Positions 50,352 to 62,876 of a DNA stretch of 64,000 nucleotides are shown in pieces; the first letter of the stretch is position 1, and each line of letters opens with the position of its first letter. Under the pieces are notes generated by a model, which made no database searches, was not told where the DNA came from, and worked only from the letters and a program-made list of their open reading frames with translations. This DNA is from Ulva prolifera (taxonomy: Eukaryota; Chlorophyta; Ulvophyceae; Ulvales; Ulvaceae): positions 4,734,538 to 4,798,537 of the forward strand of contig CM041203.1 of the NCBI GenBank assembly GCA_023078555.1, given 5' to 3'. The position numbers were made by a program, and so were the translations under genes.

Positions 50352-53000
50352 GGACGGGAGTTTTTCTGTGGAGGATGGTGGTGCGGTCAGCCTTGCTGCA
50401 AGGCTGCACTGCAGCTGTTGTTGTGCATGGGTGCTAGAGGTGCAATGCATGGTAGCTGTGGGGGTGGCATGTGTTGCTGTGGAGGCGGTAGATAGAGTTG
50501 TCGACGCCAGAGGGCTCAATCTGGCTCAGTTAGCGTGCCACATGTTTTTGTTGATTGGAGCTGCGTTTGATTGAACTGTGCTGTGGTCGTGGCTGGCTCG
50601 GCAGTGCACTGCTGTAGCTGCACTAGCGGATGATTACATGCTGTGGTCGCACGATGCGATCCACAGGTTGAAGAGGTGCCAATCATAGCCTGCATATACC
50701 GAAGTAGAGATCGACTGTTGCTGACAGTTGTTAAAGCCAGTCCGTTGGCTCTTGCAGGAGGTCCTTGAAAATACAGGCACCGTGTGTGTGCGATCGGGCA
50801 ATTAAGTAAAGTGCGCTGCCGGCCAGTCGTCAGCGAACAGCCGAGTGTGGGCATGGGGATTTTACTGGTGGATTACTGGAGTGATGCGTGGTGCACAATT
50901 CGCAGATCTTGTCGTAGAGTGCTGCAAGTGCCGTCGCCTGTCCACGCGCAGCACTGCACCGACGGTAAGGTGCTTGCACGTGAGGCACTCTCACAACGGG
51001 CATGGCATGCCACAGGATGCCGCAAGCGGGTCACAGCAACAGTTTCGGAGTCGTGCAGCAGAGGTTACACACGCATCAACTGTCTGCAAGCTCTGTCTGG
51101 AGACCAAAAAAAAAGTAGATTCAGCTGTAGCAGATGACCCCGACGGTTCGCAGGTTTAGATTGGGTGAGCGAATCCGCAGGGACAACTCGACCGTCCACT
51201 CCAGGCGTTACAGTATAAATGTGGCAGAAAAGCGTCTCACACAGTGATGGTCATTACACATCACAACAACATCCGGCCCCTTCACCGCAGCTGGCCCATT
51301 GCTGGCAATGAGCGTGATTCTTGTGTACCTGCCTGCCTGCAGAATCGCAGCAAACACATCCTTGACATCAGACACCGACAAAAGCCCCCAGCAGAACAGC
51401 CTGCACACCCCGGCGCTACCCCAAAAACAACAACCCCAATCACACACACATCTCCACACGCAAAAGTAGACATCATAGAGCTCGGGCACTCCAGAGACAC
51501 ACGGCTCACTGTTGGACACAATGAGCCTCAGCCCAAGTTGGGCATACAATGACCTTCAGCTCACCAAGCTGGCGTGACCTCAGCTAACCGCCGCATCCTG
51601 TTGTGCACTCATCTGCAGGTCCGCAACCTGGCCGTGGCATGGCTGCTCGGATGCAACCGATAGTCAAAGCAATGAACTTTCAGCCTGTCCTGGGGGGCTC
51701 ATGTGGACCATGTGGAGGTGGCGCCGCCCCCGCCGCAACAAATCTGCACATTTCTCACCAGGAACACGCGTGGTGGGAGCCCTCGCGGCGCGGGTTGTCC
51801 AGCCCGATTCACGCACAGAACCGCAAATTCACATTCCCCGTGGACCCTTCCCCCAACCCATGCCGCAGCTGCGGGGACGACATGCCAGTGGGGACCTCCG
51901 GGGCCACTGCATGCATGCAGGCTGGGCTGCAGCTAGAGCACAGCTGCGCTGTGAAACTTCTGCGCCACGTGTCAAGTCACACGACTCATGTGGCCCTCCC
52001 GCATAGCCGCAGGCGCCCCCGCCCCACTGCGCCCCGCGCCGCCAATCAAACCCAGAAACACCGACGGGGGATCAATCGGAAAACCGGCCATGCAACGCAC
52101 TGGCACGCGGAACAGGATTCGAAATGGTCCTAATGATGATGATTTCAATAAATAAAAATGCGAACGAAGATATCCCCCTTGTTCCTGTTCCCCACCTTGC
52201 CTGTGTGCCTCGGCCGGCCGCCTGTGCACCTGTAGGGACGGTGATCAGACGCAGGCTCTCATGAATTCGGAGGAAATCAAAGGAAACTTTGATGGAAGAA
52301 AGGTTCATTGTTTATGGCGGCCACGTGCAGCAGCGCAGCACCTCACAGCACACATGCGGGCCCTGCCAACCGCATCGGCGCTCAACATAGTGGCTTTGCC
52401 GCACCGGCATGCATGGCTCCTGCACGCCTGAGGCCCCTTGCCAGCTGGCACTCCCGGCCGCGCCCCGCGGCACTGTTTGCTGCCACCCGCAACAGAGTCC
52501 CATGGGGCCCCACCCGATCAAGCACGCCACACCAGGTCCCCTCCTACGGCCATCACCCGCCGCCCTTGCGCGGACCGCCTGGACGGCATTGCAACTGCTG
52601 TGATATCATGTCCCCTGGGAGCTCGAACAACCCCCGCCCCCCCCCTCTCGCGCACACCTCCGCTCCATACGCGCATGGCCGCGCCGTGAGGCCACCACAG
52701 TGCGCCACATCTCCAACTGCCCAGGGGCACGGCGCCACGGGGCGGGCGCCGGTGGCCTCGACGCCGTCATGAGAGGCTGCACCAGCGTCCCTGCGCCACT
52801 GCGGCCGGCTCCCCTCCCGTTGCTACCCCACCCGCCCCGCATTGTCTTCAAAGCACGATCTGTTTCGGTGTCGCCCACTCACTCACCACCCACCCGCGCG
52901 CACCTCGGCCGCGTTACGCTACGCGCCGGCGCACCGCGCCCACGCCGCACTGCATCACGATGCGCACCGGACTGCACCGCCGCAACTCTTCGCAGAGTGC
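50352..53000. other. Intergenic between convergent genes, no supported gene
   Basis: The longest frame (51603-52133, plus) is rich in His, Arg and Pro and looks like composition, not protein. No recognisable domains, RNA genes or strong repeats were seen. The 3' ends of SPP and the acyltransferase both point into this stretch. Confidence 0.4.
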
Positions 53001-56000
53001 TTAGCTCGGGCGCGGCGTCGGCGCGGCGGCCGCGGTGGTGACGAAGCCGTCGTCGTCCACAACGCCCGGCGGCGCGGAGAGCCGCCCACGCCAGTCGACC
53101 GTCACGCCCGCGTTGACGAGCTCCCTGTAGCCACGGATGCCGAACGGCACCGTCGGCACGCTCAGCGCCTCCGCCTGCGCACAGCACGCAGCACATTGGG
53201 CACCGCGGGCGCATGTAGCACGTACCGCAATGCGGCATCGGCGCCCAGGCAATGGGTGAGTGTTGCGCAGCTGTAGAACTGCTGCGAGTGGCCTGTCTGT
53301 GCCGTGTGCAGGCCTGGAGCACGTAGCTAACCGCACAGCATGGGACAGCACAACATGGGACAGCGCGACAAAGCATGGTGCGACGCAGCATGACCACATC
53401 ATGTCACAGCATGATCACAGCACGCCACAGCATGGCACAGCACGCCACAGCACGCCACAGCATGGCACAGCACGCCACAGCATGGCACAGCACGCCACAG
53501 CATGGCACAGCACGGCGCGCCACGGCGCCACTACAACAGTGCGCCTCTCCAGGGCTCGCTGTTGCATGGCCGAACACCAGAGCCCTGGATGAAGCACATC
53601 ATCCCAGCATCAAGAGGCACACGACTCAGAGCTGCTGTTACTGTCGCATATCAACATAACGCACGTAATGAGTGTCTATGCGGCCTCAGAGGCACGATCC
53701 ACCTCTCTAGCTGTTGCCCCTAGTACACATCGTCAGCGCGTCCCAGTGCGTCTAGCAGAGGTGTGAGGAGCGGCAGGCGAGGAGGCCTCACGACACCCGC
53801 CTGAACTGGAGAACAACCACCAGATAAGTCATCACAGGGGAATCTCAAACGATCATGCGGCATGTTTGCTGTGGGGATATTGCGATTTTTGTTGAAAAGG
53901 GGAGGAGGGGGGGCATCAATGAGAGCAAATTATGCGGGAAAAGACAGGGGAGGGGAATCATGGCGGACTCGAGAGGGGCGGGGGGCTGCACCACGGCGCC
54001 ATGAGAGAAGCATAGGGGGAAATGAACATCAAAATGGGAAGGAGAATCGAGGGGGAAACGAGAGGGGAGGGGGCGGCACCATGGCGAGCCGAACGCCTTC
54101 GGTGAAGAGGTCGGTGTCGGCCGCCTGCGTCGGCGAGGGCACATACGCCGGCAGGATCTTGAGGTCGACGACGTTCACAAACTGGCACAGCATGCGCAGC
54201 AGGTGCCACGGCTCCGGCCCGAGCGTCCACGCCGGGTTGAGCCGCCGCCAGCGGTACTTGATGCAGACGGGCAGCACCGCGGCGGCGTGCACAAACGCGC
54301 CAGTGCGGAAGCGCAGGAGGTAGCGGTTGTTGGAGGTCATGCCCTCGGGCGCGATCGCGATGATCGGCCACCCGGGCTCGGTCAACCTGCACTCGCGGCC
54401 GCCGCGCTGGGCGCTGCGCGCACTGTGCTACGATGTGCTGCGCATGCATGTAGTTACAAAGGACAGAGACCCGGGCATGAAGCCGGACTCCACCCGCAAA
54501 CCCATTCATTCATGGCGCGTGCATGCATGTATACATCATTACATCGCCTGGTCCTTTCGGACATTGACAACTCCTAAATCTGGGCCCGAGCAAGGCGGGC
54601 AAGCTGTATACTACTGCAGACTGCATGCGCATGCTGCGTGCTGTGGTGAGCGGGTGCTGTGCTGTGCACAGGGCACATGCTGTGCTGGGGATGGGCAGTG
54701 GGGTGCCATGGCGCCCCCTCGAGTGGCAGCCATGAATTCTCGACAGAGCTGTGGCACATCCAATGCGACCCAGCAGAAAGGCATACTTGCCTGCACGTGC
54801 TGGAGCCCAGTGGCCACCACTGAGCTGCATGGGAGGAGGGTGGTGGCTGTGCTGATGGCACCACGGTGCCATCAACTGTTCCCAACTACTCCCGTGGCCG
54901 CGGTGCCATCAACTGTTCCCTGATGACTGTCACGGATGATACGCCAGTTGCAGCCATTGCAGTGGCTACTGGTGGGCTGCAGGCTGACTACAGCCCTGGC
55001 CAGCAAGTGCGCGTTGCAAGTCTGCGCTCGCCGTGACTAAGGGCTGCCTGCTGATCAAGCAGATTGATTCACCCTGGTGTTCAAGCACCCTACTGTGGAT
55101 CGGTGGTGTGGCCGGGTGCTTCTGTCATGCTGGACATGTTCAGTCGTGTGCATGTGTGGCTACGTGAGGCCACATGTTGGTGTGCGGTTCTGAGGTGTCA
55201 CAAAAATTAAAAAAACAAGGCAGAGCGGCGGTGGGTCGCGGTGCCCTCACCAGTGTTGGGTCATCAGGCCCGATCACATGGAACAATTCCGAATATCCAG
55301 CTCTATGTTTTGGGTGGCAGCCCTGAAGATGCTGTACAGCGACCCAACACTGGCCCCGACGTAGTCTGCAGCTGGAGCCCCAACGCGCTGCCAGGGGATC
55401 TCCCTGCCACCCCTGGGCAACACATGGGGATCCCCGCCACCCTGAACTCCTGGAGACAATGCCCTGGAGGTGAAGGCAACCCCCACGCCCAAGCATGCCA
55501 CCTCAGGCCACCCCAGGTAATCGCCCCAACTGTCATCACCTGACCTGCTGTCATCTCATGCCTATCGGGCGCGCAGTCATCGGCAACTGTGATGGCAGCG
55601 ATTGCAGAACACGGGGCACCGAGGCAGGTGGCAGCGGTGGCTACAAGCGCCACACAGCTACCCGCAGCACAGCACAGCACAACCACGCGCTGCCGCAGTT
55701 TAGATGCTCAGCGGAAAGCAGCGACTCAGTGAGATAATACCCGTCAGTGATGGTCACAGCCCCGCACACGTGCCGCGATGATGCAGGCCTGGTGGCGGTG
55801 GTGGCGTGGCTGTGGTGGCATCAGTGCAGGGACAGGGCCGGCTGCAGGGGCAAGCTGTGTGTACCTATCAGTAATCACGCAGCCACAGCGGCATTGACAA
55901 CAACCAGCTCTCGTTCTCACTGCACATTCATGCACCCTCGGGCACGCCACTGAACTCCGAGACGTGAGGGCACGGCCGATGCGGCCTGCAGTGGACCACA

Positions 56001-57933
56001 TGCATGCTTCACCACCACAAGTCCCTGTCCACAGTTGAGGCTTCCACGTCGCACCCCCCCCCTTGCGCATGCCCGCCCGTGAAGCAGCCGCCCGTTTCGT
56101 TGACTCTACGGCTGTGTTCTCCGTGTGAAACCCGCCGACATGTGTCACCGGTGACTCACCACGCATGCCGGCGCGTAACGCATGCCTCACAGCACACAGC
56201 ATGCATGCCCCCTCAGCCACAGTTGGAGCGCACCTCCTGGCGATCTGCTCCGTGGTCGACGGCGGCGCGAGCGGCGCGGCGGCGGCGTCCGACGCGGCCG
56301 GCCGGGAGTGCGTGTAGATGTTCTGGAAGCTCCGGATGATGAGGCCGATGACGGGGATGCGCAGGTTCGCCTCCCGGGACACCCCTGACGGCGCGAAGAA
56401 GGCGAGCAGCAGCACCGAGTCCACCCAGCTGGGGTGGTTGAAGACCAGCAGCTTCTGCACACGCGACGTGCGGCCGGGGTCACTCTGGGGCTGTGCATGC
56501 CTGGCGTGTTGAAATGGCAAAGCCGGAGAGGCAGGTTGGACCGCGGGACCCGCGCACACACAACAGTGTTGTGACAACACGGCCATGAACAGGAGCACCA
56601 CCCACGGAATCTGCGCTCCATGGTAGGCCACGGCGCACTCAGACTCGGCAGCGATGCGGGAGCTAGGGGCAGCAATGCGGTCAGAGCCGGTGTGTGTTTG
56701 GCCGCACTGGCCACGGTGGCATTGACCTACGCATGAGCTCCTGAAACACACGTGGATCTCGGGTCTCGCATCAGCGTTACAGGTCAGCTGAGGTTGCTAC
56801 TTTGTGCGATTTCTGTAGCCTCTGACGCCTGACTGCCAATTCGCATGGATGACAGGGTGTGGGCAGCGCAGCCTACGGCCAGCACAGCGGGAGTAACGAG
56901 ATTAGCCATGAAGGGGGATGAATGTAGACATATGTGCTGCGCCTGGCGCCCTCAGAGTCAGCTCTGGTGTGAATGCACCCACTGCAGCCCAGGGTCAGAG
57001 AACAGATGGCTGCGATGCACAGTAATCCAGCAAGGCAAGCTGCTCATCACATCAGCGACAGCATGTATCGTGAGCATTACCCGAGCATACGATAGGCAGT
57101 TAGTGCAATCAGTCGGGATGTGACGTGGGCCATGCAACGCAGGCATGCAGACATCCATCCTCGAACATGATCTGCCGCGATGCAGTGCATCTCCGACAGT
57201 GCATGTGTGCACAAACGGCAACATGACCCAAGCTGCTCGATTTTCCCATCATTTGCTTGCCGTAGCGTGCGTCTGGATGTTCATGCGAAGCAGCGTGGGC
57301 ACGGCAGTCGCAGACAGCTGCGCAGGAGTTGTGGTCAAGAGCACACCACACCACTGCGCTTTGCCTGCATGTAATTATCCCAACCCTCCACATTGACCCA
57401 GAATCCCAGGAATACCATGACGAGCCTGCCCAGTATCCGGGAGTTCATGACGATACTTCTGCGCCACTTCGGCAGTGGAGCTGTGTGATCCGCTCCCGCG
57501 TTTACCAGCAACGCTATGAGCGCAAAGAGCAGCAGGACAATCACCAATAGAATGCTGCGAATGATCGCTAGGGGAAGTAGCAGCAGCATCTTGACGGCCT
57601 CCCTGCAACGTCGCATGCTGCGTTCAGCCATTCGGTCTTCGTGGCAAGGACAAGTCACTAAGCGAACGCAACCCAGGAGCAAGCGAGTATAAAACGAGTT
57701 TGCTCATGGTTTGACGCCTAGCAAGCTGCATGCACGCAAGGACCTCTGCGGGTTGCGTATAGAATAAGCGCAGGTGACGCTGCTACGCACTGCAACAAGC
57801 CTAGCGCATGCCCAAAGCTGTCATAAGTACGGTGAATAACGATATAGTTTGCTTACCAGAGGGTGAAGGGGTTGTGCAGCTCCAAGTAAGGTGATGACTT
57901 CACATTGTGGCGTTCCCGTTGTGTGTCTGCCAT
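53001..57933 (-). CDS. LPEAT/LPCAT-like lysophospholipid acyltransferase (PlsC family)
   Basis: Membrane acyltransferase that re-acylates lysophospholipids; closest in layout to plant LPEAT1. Exons (minus): 57933-57857, 57602-57347, 56454-56234, 54386-54080, 53174-53001; 344 residues. It begins MADTQRERHNVKSSPYLEL then HNPFTLW, followed by a long hydrophobic helix in the region VKMLLLLPLAIIRSILLVIV. The acyltransferase block 1 is FNHPSWVD (His118, Asp123, an HxxxxD motif); block 2 lies in IIRSFQNIYTHSR; block 3 is IAIAPEGMTSNNRYLLRF (Glu199, Gly200); block 4 has GAFVHAAAVLPVCIKY. The C-terminus ends with VPFGIRGYRELV and a short tail. The donor of exon 2 (GTG|GTGTGC) is the least certain join. 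Introns 2 and 3 are long (about 0.9 and 1.8 kb). Family firm, substrate preference not readable. Confidence 0.88.
53400..53515. repeat. Minisatellite in the last intron of the LPEAT-like gene
   Basis: About six units built from CACAGCATGG and CACAGCACGC alternate in an ordered 20-base pattern. Similar looser units (ACAGCATGGGACAG) precede it from about 53330. Confidence 0.85.
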
Positions 57934-58934
57934 TTTTCAAAATGCGCCGGCGAGTGCAAGATCAACAACGAACGGCAAACATGAACGCGAATTGAACCTC
58001 GAAATGAAACCACCGTGACGATGTGTCCTAGGAAAATCTCTGTGTGGTGTGGATACCTTGGCAAGAGAGACTGAGTGCTTCACATTCCTATACCCAGTAT
58101 TATCCCTCAGGAGCTTGATGTGATCGCAAGTCTGATGTCGTCCAGGTGCCTGCATTTGGTGATGAGCTGTCTACGAAGCCTCGGTCGCGGATCGCAAGGC
58201 CCCTGTGTGCTGATAGCTGTAGACGCAGGCATGCGAGCCCATGGGGGAGTGGCTGGCACGATGACGCGGCATATGTCAAGAGAGCATCGAGAAGCCAAAT
58301 CATTGTGGCCAGCACAGCACCAACATATTTGAGTCCTGGCAGCCACATAAAGCGCTGAGAGTGATCCAATACTTCTACATTCTCCCTGAACAACTTTACA
58401 GGTCGACTGACCGCTGTGAATCGACTTCGTTCCAAGTGCAGACTCGTGCTTCCACCAGCTTGTGTAATTCCGGCATTCAATAAAGCCACTTGGCCAACTG
58501 CTCTTTAACAGGTGTACTGAACGTGACTGGGGACCTTCCATAGGTGGGGGACCTTCCATGCCAGTGCTGCGCACTTCGCAGGTAATCGCGCCTGCACTAG
58601 GCGGAGCATAAATAGCCCCTCCAACTAGCCGGCCCATGTCAAACAAGGAGACGATCGAGTTGAGCGAAATCGTGTGTTCCGTCGCTCGATGCCACTGTGT
58701 TCTCCCGCGATTCTGATGTGGTGTGGGATCGGCGGGCTTTGTCACGCTAGCCAGACATGATTGTAAAATAATAGCTATTGTGCTATGATTTTGAGCTTAG
58801 CAAATATTGTATTGCGCTCGGGCTCCGCACAATCACATCCATGCGATGTCGTGGCACTGCCTGTGAGTGCGCTGAAGCCTGCGACAGAGTCCAATCAGAG
58901 GCTTTCCGTTGGAACCTTTGGACTATTCAGCAAC
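57934..58934. promoter_or_regulatory. Shared promoter region between the LPEAT-like gene and ATG101
   Basis: One kilobase between two outward-facing starts. CATAAATA at about 58608 is a TATA-like motif 320 bases upstream of ATG101. A direct repeat of GGGACCTTCCAT occurs at about 58532 and 58549. Regulatory role is inferred from position. Confidence 0.35.
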
Positions 58935-60230
58935 ATGTATTGTGTGGAAGCCGGCTGTCATTTCGTCACAGTCGCGTTTACGAATATACGAATGTTCTTG
59001 CAGAAAGTTGAAGAGCATCAAGTTCGAGAGGTACTCAAATGCATTATCCACACGATCATCTTCAACCGGGCTCTAGGTCATGTGTCCCCCAGGGATATGG
59101 ATCTACAGCTGATCAATGTGTCGTACGTCGAGGTCGCAGACGACGATATCGAACGTCAGGTTGAGGAAGGACTGCGAAAAGTGGAGGAACACCTGAAGAC
59201 GTTACCGCGTTCGAGTAGCATACACGGGAACCAGGTACGCCTACCGAAGTCCTCGTTTAGATTCGAATCGTGAACACAGTTTCATGAACGGCGAAACAGT
59301 ATCAACAGGTTGAAGTCCCGATCCCACGCAAATCGATTAAGACATCAAGAAGTGCAATTTCTCCTGTATGCCTTGGCGTGCCCTGCGTGGTGTCGTGTTG
59401 CGTGCCTGCGTTGGCTCGGGCTGGGATGGTGCAGCTTGGTTAATCTGCGTTTGCTCGTCCGTGGGCAGTCCACATCCCCGGAACAAGTCCACTCTCAATA
59501 TGACGAATACACTGGATTGTCATGTGCAGGATGGAACCAGCGAAGGACTCCCGCTCGTCGTCAGGCTCTCGTTTTTTGAACTGGTCTCACGGGCTGCGTT
59601 CACGAAAACGTACCAGGAGAAAATATACTGGGAGATATGGCGCATTCAGCTCAGGATTGTGACGTCAAGTCAATCAGCGGAAGGTAAGAGCCCCGGAGGG
59701 TGAGATCTGACCCGATGAAGCTGCACCCACTCCGTAGCCACTCCCGAGTTAGCCACCTGCAGGCTTCTTGGCACAGCTGACTTTGCTCTTTCATCATGCA
59801 GCACTTTCATAACTGTTATCACCACAGATGTTGTTCCGCAGATCGCGAGGCGCGACAGAAGCAGCTTCAAGCTGATGTGGATAGCACCCGCACAGTGATC
59901 CTGCACAACGCTGACAGCAAGAAGGACCATATCCCACCAGTTAAACCGGGAAGCCCCGGAGCTCTGACGTATCCTTTTGAGATCATCCCAGAGTGCGCCT
60001 TTCGCACAGTCGTCATTGCTGCAAACATCTCGACAGCCTCAACTGACAGGACAGCACAAGTGATCAGCTGTTCTGTTGGGGGACCACCTGGTATCATCAT
60101 CACCGACCTGGCTTGCCATGTGCAACAACCTCGCTGGATCGTTAATCAGGAATCATCATTTATCAGGAATTTATCAGGATGTCCTGAGCACGCTTGCCAC
60201 GTCTGCCACGTCTATCTCGGAGACAGGTAG
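58935..60230 (+). CDS. ATG101: ATG101, autophagy initiation factor (HORMA domain)
   Basis: Partner of ATG13 in the ATG1/ULK autophagy initiation complex. Exons: 58935-59234, 59530-59683, then from 59842. The first encodes VREVLKCIIHTIIFNRALG and DMDLQLINVSYVEVADDD, close to plant ATG101 (REVLRCILHTIMFHRTLG-type). The second has VRLSFFELVSRAAFTKTYQE then KIYWEIW. The third has SKKDHIPPVKPGSPGALTYPF then EI, the conserved KKDHIPP-x-YPFEI end. The WF-finger tryptophan of plant and animal proteins appears to be Ala (residues 122-124 read AAF). A 39-base in-frame insert at 58965-59003 has GT-AG ends and removal would give a start closer to plants, but it is very short for an intron. The 3' end is unsure: reading on gives a stop at 60230, while a splice at about 60017 to 60272 (SDMARGVILG) would end at 60445. 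Confidence 0.82.
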
Positions 60231-60411
60231 TCACCATGCGTTTGTTCTGCTTACCTCTGTCTTGGATGCAGGCGTCCGACATGGCTCGGGGAGTCATTCT
60301 TGGGCCGCACACTGACGAGATTTCTATCTGGGCAGTCTCCTGGGCAGCCTGGAGTTCTGCACTGATGGACAGCCTGGAGTTCATGTGTGCTGCACGTCAT
60401 GTGTGCTGCAT

Positions 60412-60485
60412 GCCTATACAGCAGCAAGCTCTGCAGCACACATGAACTCGACAGACAAGGTGGCAGAGCTTGCTGCTGTATAGGC
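60412..60485. repeat. Inverted repeat, 23 bp perfect arms, 28-base loop
   Basis: 60412-60434 is the exact reverse complement of 60463-60485. Outer sequences GTTCATGTGTGCTGC and GCAGCACACATGAAC are also complementary. It lies at or just after the ATG101 3' end and could fold in the transcript. Confidence 0.9.
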
Positions 60486-61431
60486 CGGCGTACGACACAA
60501 ACATGGCAATGCTGAAAATTGTTTGTGGGAAGATGTTTAAAATCTGGTGACTGCAGCCTGCACCACATGAGGCAGTGCAGAGTGTTTTCTAGTATTGGCG
60601 TCCCATTCCGGGGTGCTTGCATATAGTTTGCCACAATGTTGGGTTGCTTGCATATAGTTCGCCTGCTTCAGCTTGCGTTGTGCAGATGCAGGAGTGTTGT
60701 AATTCGTGATGTGTTGGTGCCATGCCAGTAGAACTGTGAACACATCTGACGTTGTGGTCCCAGTCCAACACGGCATGACTTGGCACGCAAGCTCCTGCAA
60801 TTTGTCCAATGATCCTGCAGGAATTACATGAAGATGCAATGTTTTGTTGGGCAGCTACTTGGCCTGCTGTGCCACTTCAACATGTTTCTGTCTTCACACG
60901 GTCATCACCATCTACTCCAATAGCAGCCCCGGGGTCGCATCGGTGCTAGCCATTGCCTGGTATGGTTCAAATCTTCAAAGCAACATGCATAGGGCCATCA
61001 AGTCCCTGCTGAGCGGCGGTCGCACGAGAGTGACAACACGGCGTTATGACTACAGTATGCAGGCAAGCTCACAGTCTGCTGCGGCCCTTGAACATTTGAG
61101 TCACCATTCACCAAGCCGTTTCACACGGTCCAGCAGAACAAACGAGAACAGGGTCATGCAGTGCCGTCCTTGCCTGGGCATGAGGCACCTCTCAGCAATG
61201 CAATGAGCTGCACCCTCCTAAAACAGTCACGCATGAACCCCCCCGTGTCCAGGCCTGGCACTGCTCGACCCCCAGTCCATTCCGAGCCCCTGCCGAGCTG
61301 TATGACTGTCCAAGGTGCCCCTGTCAGCTAACATCGGCATCTTTGGCCAGAATGGCCAGAATAAAGCTTGCACACACAGCACTACATGCTGTGTGCGGGC
61401 ACTTCCATCGCGGAACTACGGGCCTGCCTTA

Positions 61432-61455
61432 CCCCCCCCCCCCCCCCCCCCCCCC
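61432..61455 (+). repeat. Poly-C homopolymer, 24 bases
   Basis: Uninterrupted C run between CTTA and GAATT. Direct repeats of CAGCAGACATGCACCATT follow immediately (about 61463 and 61493). Confidence 0.9.
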
Positions 61456-62132
61456 GAATTCACAGCAGACATGCACCATTTTCCTTGTAACACAGCAGAC
61501 ATGCACCATTCGCCTGAAGTGTTTCAACATGGGACTGTCTCCTGCGGCGCAAGCCCCAGCATCGTGCAGTGCCGCATGCATAACACTGGGCAGTGCCGCA
61601 TGGCTCATGCCCACGCTCGGCACCTCATTCGCAGCTGGCTGCAGCCCCGAGCCCCTCTCTGCGGCCCAACTCACACAGCAGCACTGCCCTGGCTGCACCA
61701 CATGCATGTGAGCAACATGCGCAGCCGCCGCCTGTCGGAATTGCGCCCTGCAGCTGCCCACCGTCCACATGAAAGCCTTGTTCACAGAGCTTGGCGGAAC
61801 CGTCTCCGGGTGGTCTACAGCTTCTGTGCTCAGCAACTCGGGGGCAATGGGCGATGGCCGGTCACGGACGTGTGAAGTACTTTCAAAACGCCTGAATGGT
61901 TTCATCAAGGCTGTGAATTTCGTCACGGCTCATGTGAAACGAGCATACACAACCCCCCCACCCCCCCCCTTAAAAAACACAAAGAAAACGACAAATGTGA
62001 TCACTGACAATGAAGCAGCAGGTTCAGCGGTGATGCGAGATCGAGTCAATCGCCCTGGGAAGCCCTGAAAATGAGAAAGGGGAGGCGTGGCACACGAATG
62101 CCATGCGCGTGTCGCAGGTGACTGCTTTGTCA

Positions 62133-62180
62133 CGGCCACACGGCCACACGGCCACACGGCCACACTCCGGCCACACTCCG
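62133..62180. repeat. Short tandem repeat, 10-12 base unit
   Basis: Four copies of CACGGCCA(CA) followed by two copies of CACTCCGGCCA. No gene overlaps it. Confidence 0.85.
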
Positions 62181-62876
62181 GCAAATCATGCTCCTAACAA
62201 AACCCCACCACCCATGCATAAACGCCAACACCGGCGATGATCTCTAAGTCTCCCAGCGACAGCAGCAGCCCAGCGCAGACCCAGACATGCCGCCACCGTG
62301 GACACGCATGCATGCGCTACATCACCACTCAAAAGCGTGCAAAGCGCCCACCGCGGCAAGCGCAACGCCGCGAGAGCGACGGGCTTTGCCGAGATTGCGG
62401 TGGGGTGAGGTGAGGCGGGGGCAGGCGCAAGTGTACATACGCATGTGCGTGGTCACGTGCCCTCCAGACCCACTAGACACGCTTGGGCCCTGCATGGAAT
62501 GGCTGTGGCTTTGGGTGCACCCGGGAGTGCGTAGCTGGGCTGCCACACGCATGCACCCGCCACCGACACTCACATGCGCGCAGATGGCGCACGGCTTCCG
62601 CGGCTTGTCTGACATTGCCCCTGCCCTACTCGCGTGCTTGAATCCGGGGGCCTGTGGGGACGCGGCGGGGCCTCTGCCGAGACCGAGCATGTGTAAAACC
62701 CTGAGTCGCGTGGCCCATACAGGCTGCGTGGCTCCCGGGCTGTAAGTTCTGCATCAGCAAGGGCCGCCGCGCCGCGCCTGCTCACACCCGCCGCACTGCA
62801 GCTACCGAGCGCGCCAAGCGCGCCGCGGGGAATATGGAAGGGCAGCAGCCACAGCATGCAGCACGCGCTCATCCCG

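Larger units (their letters stand above)
60486..62876. other. Intergenic, no supported gene
   Basis: Low-complexity stretches dominate: a C24 run, a second C-rich run near 61951-61970, and tandem CACGGCCA units near 62133-62180. No frame shows a recognisable domain. It lies between the 3' ends of two converging genes. Confidence 0.4.

Noticed and set aside
51603-52133. 176-codon plus-strand frame
   Set aside because: His/Arg/Pro-rich, no domain, no splice context, biased composition.
53375-53659. Plus-strand frames through the CACAGCATGG repeat
   Set aside because: Frames exist only because the tandem repeat lacks stops; it lies in an intron of the acyltransferase gene.
55744-56751. 335-codon minus frame as one exon
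   Set aside because: Only 56454-56234 carries acyltransferase motifs; the rest is intron read-through.
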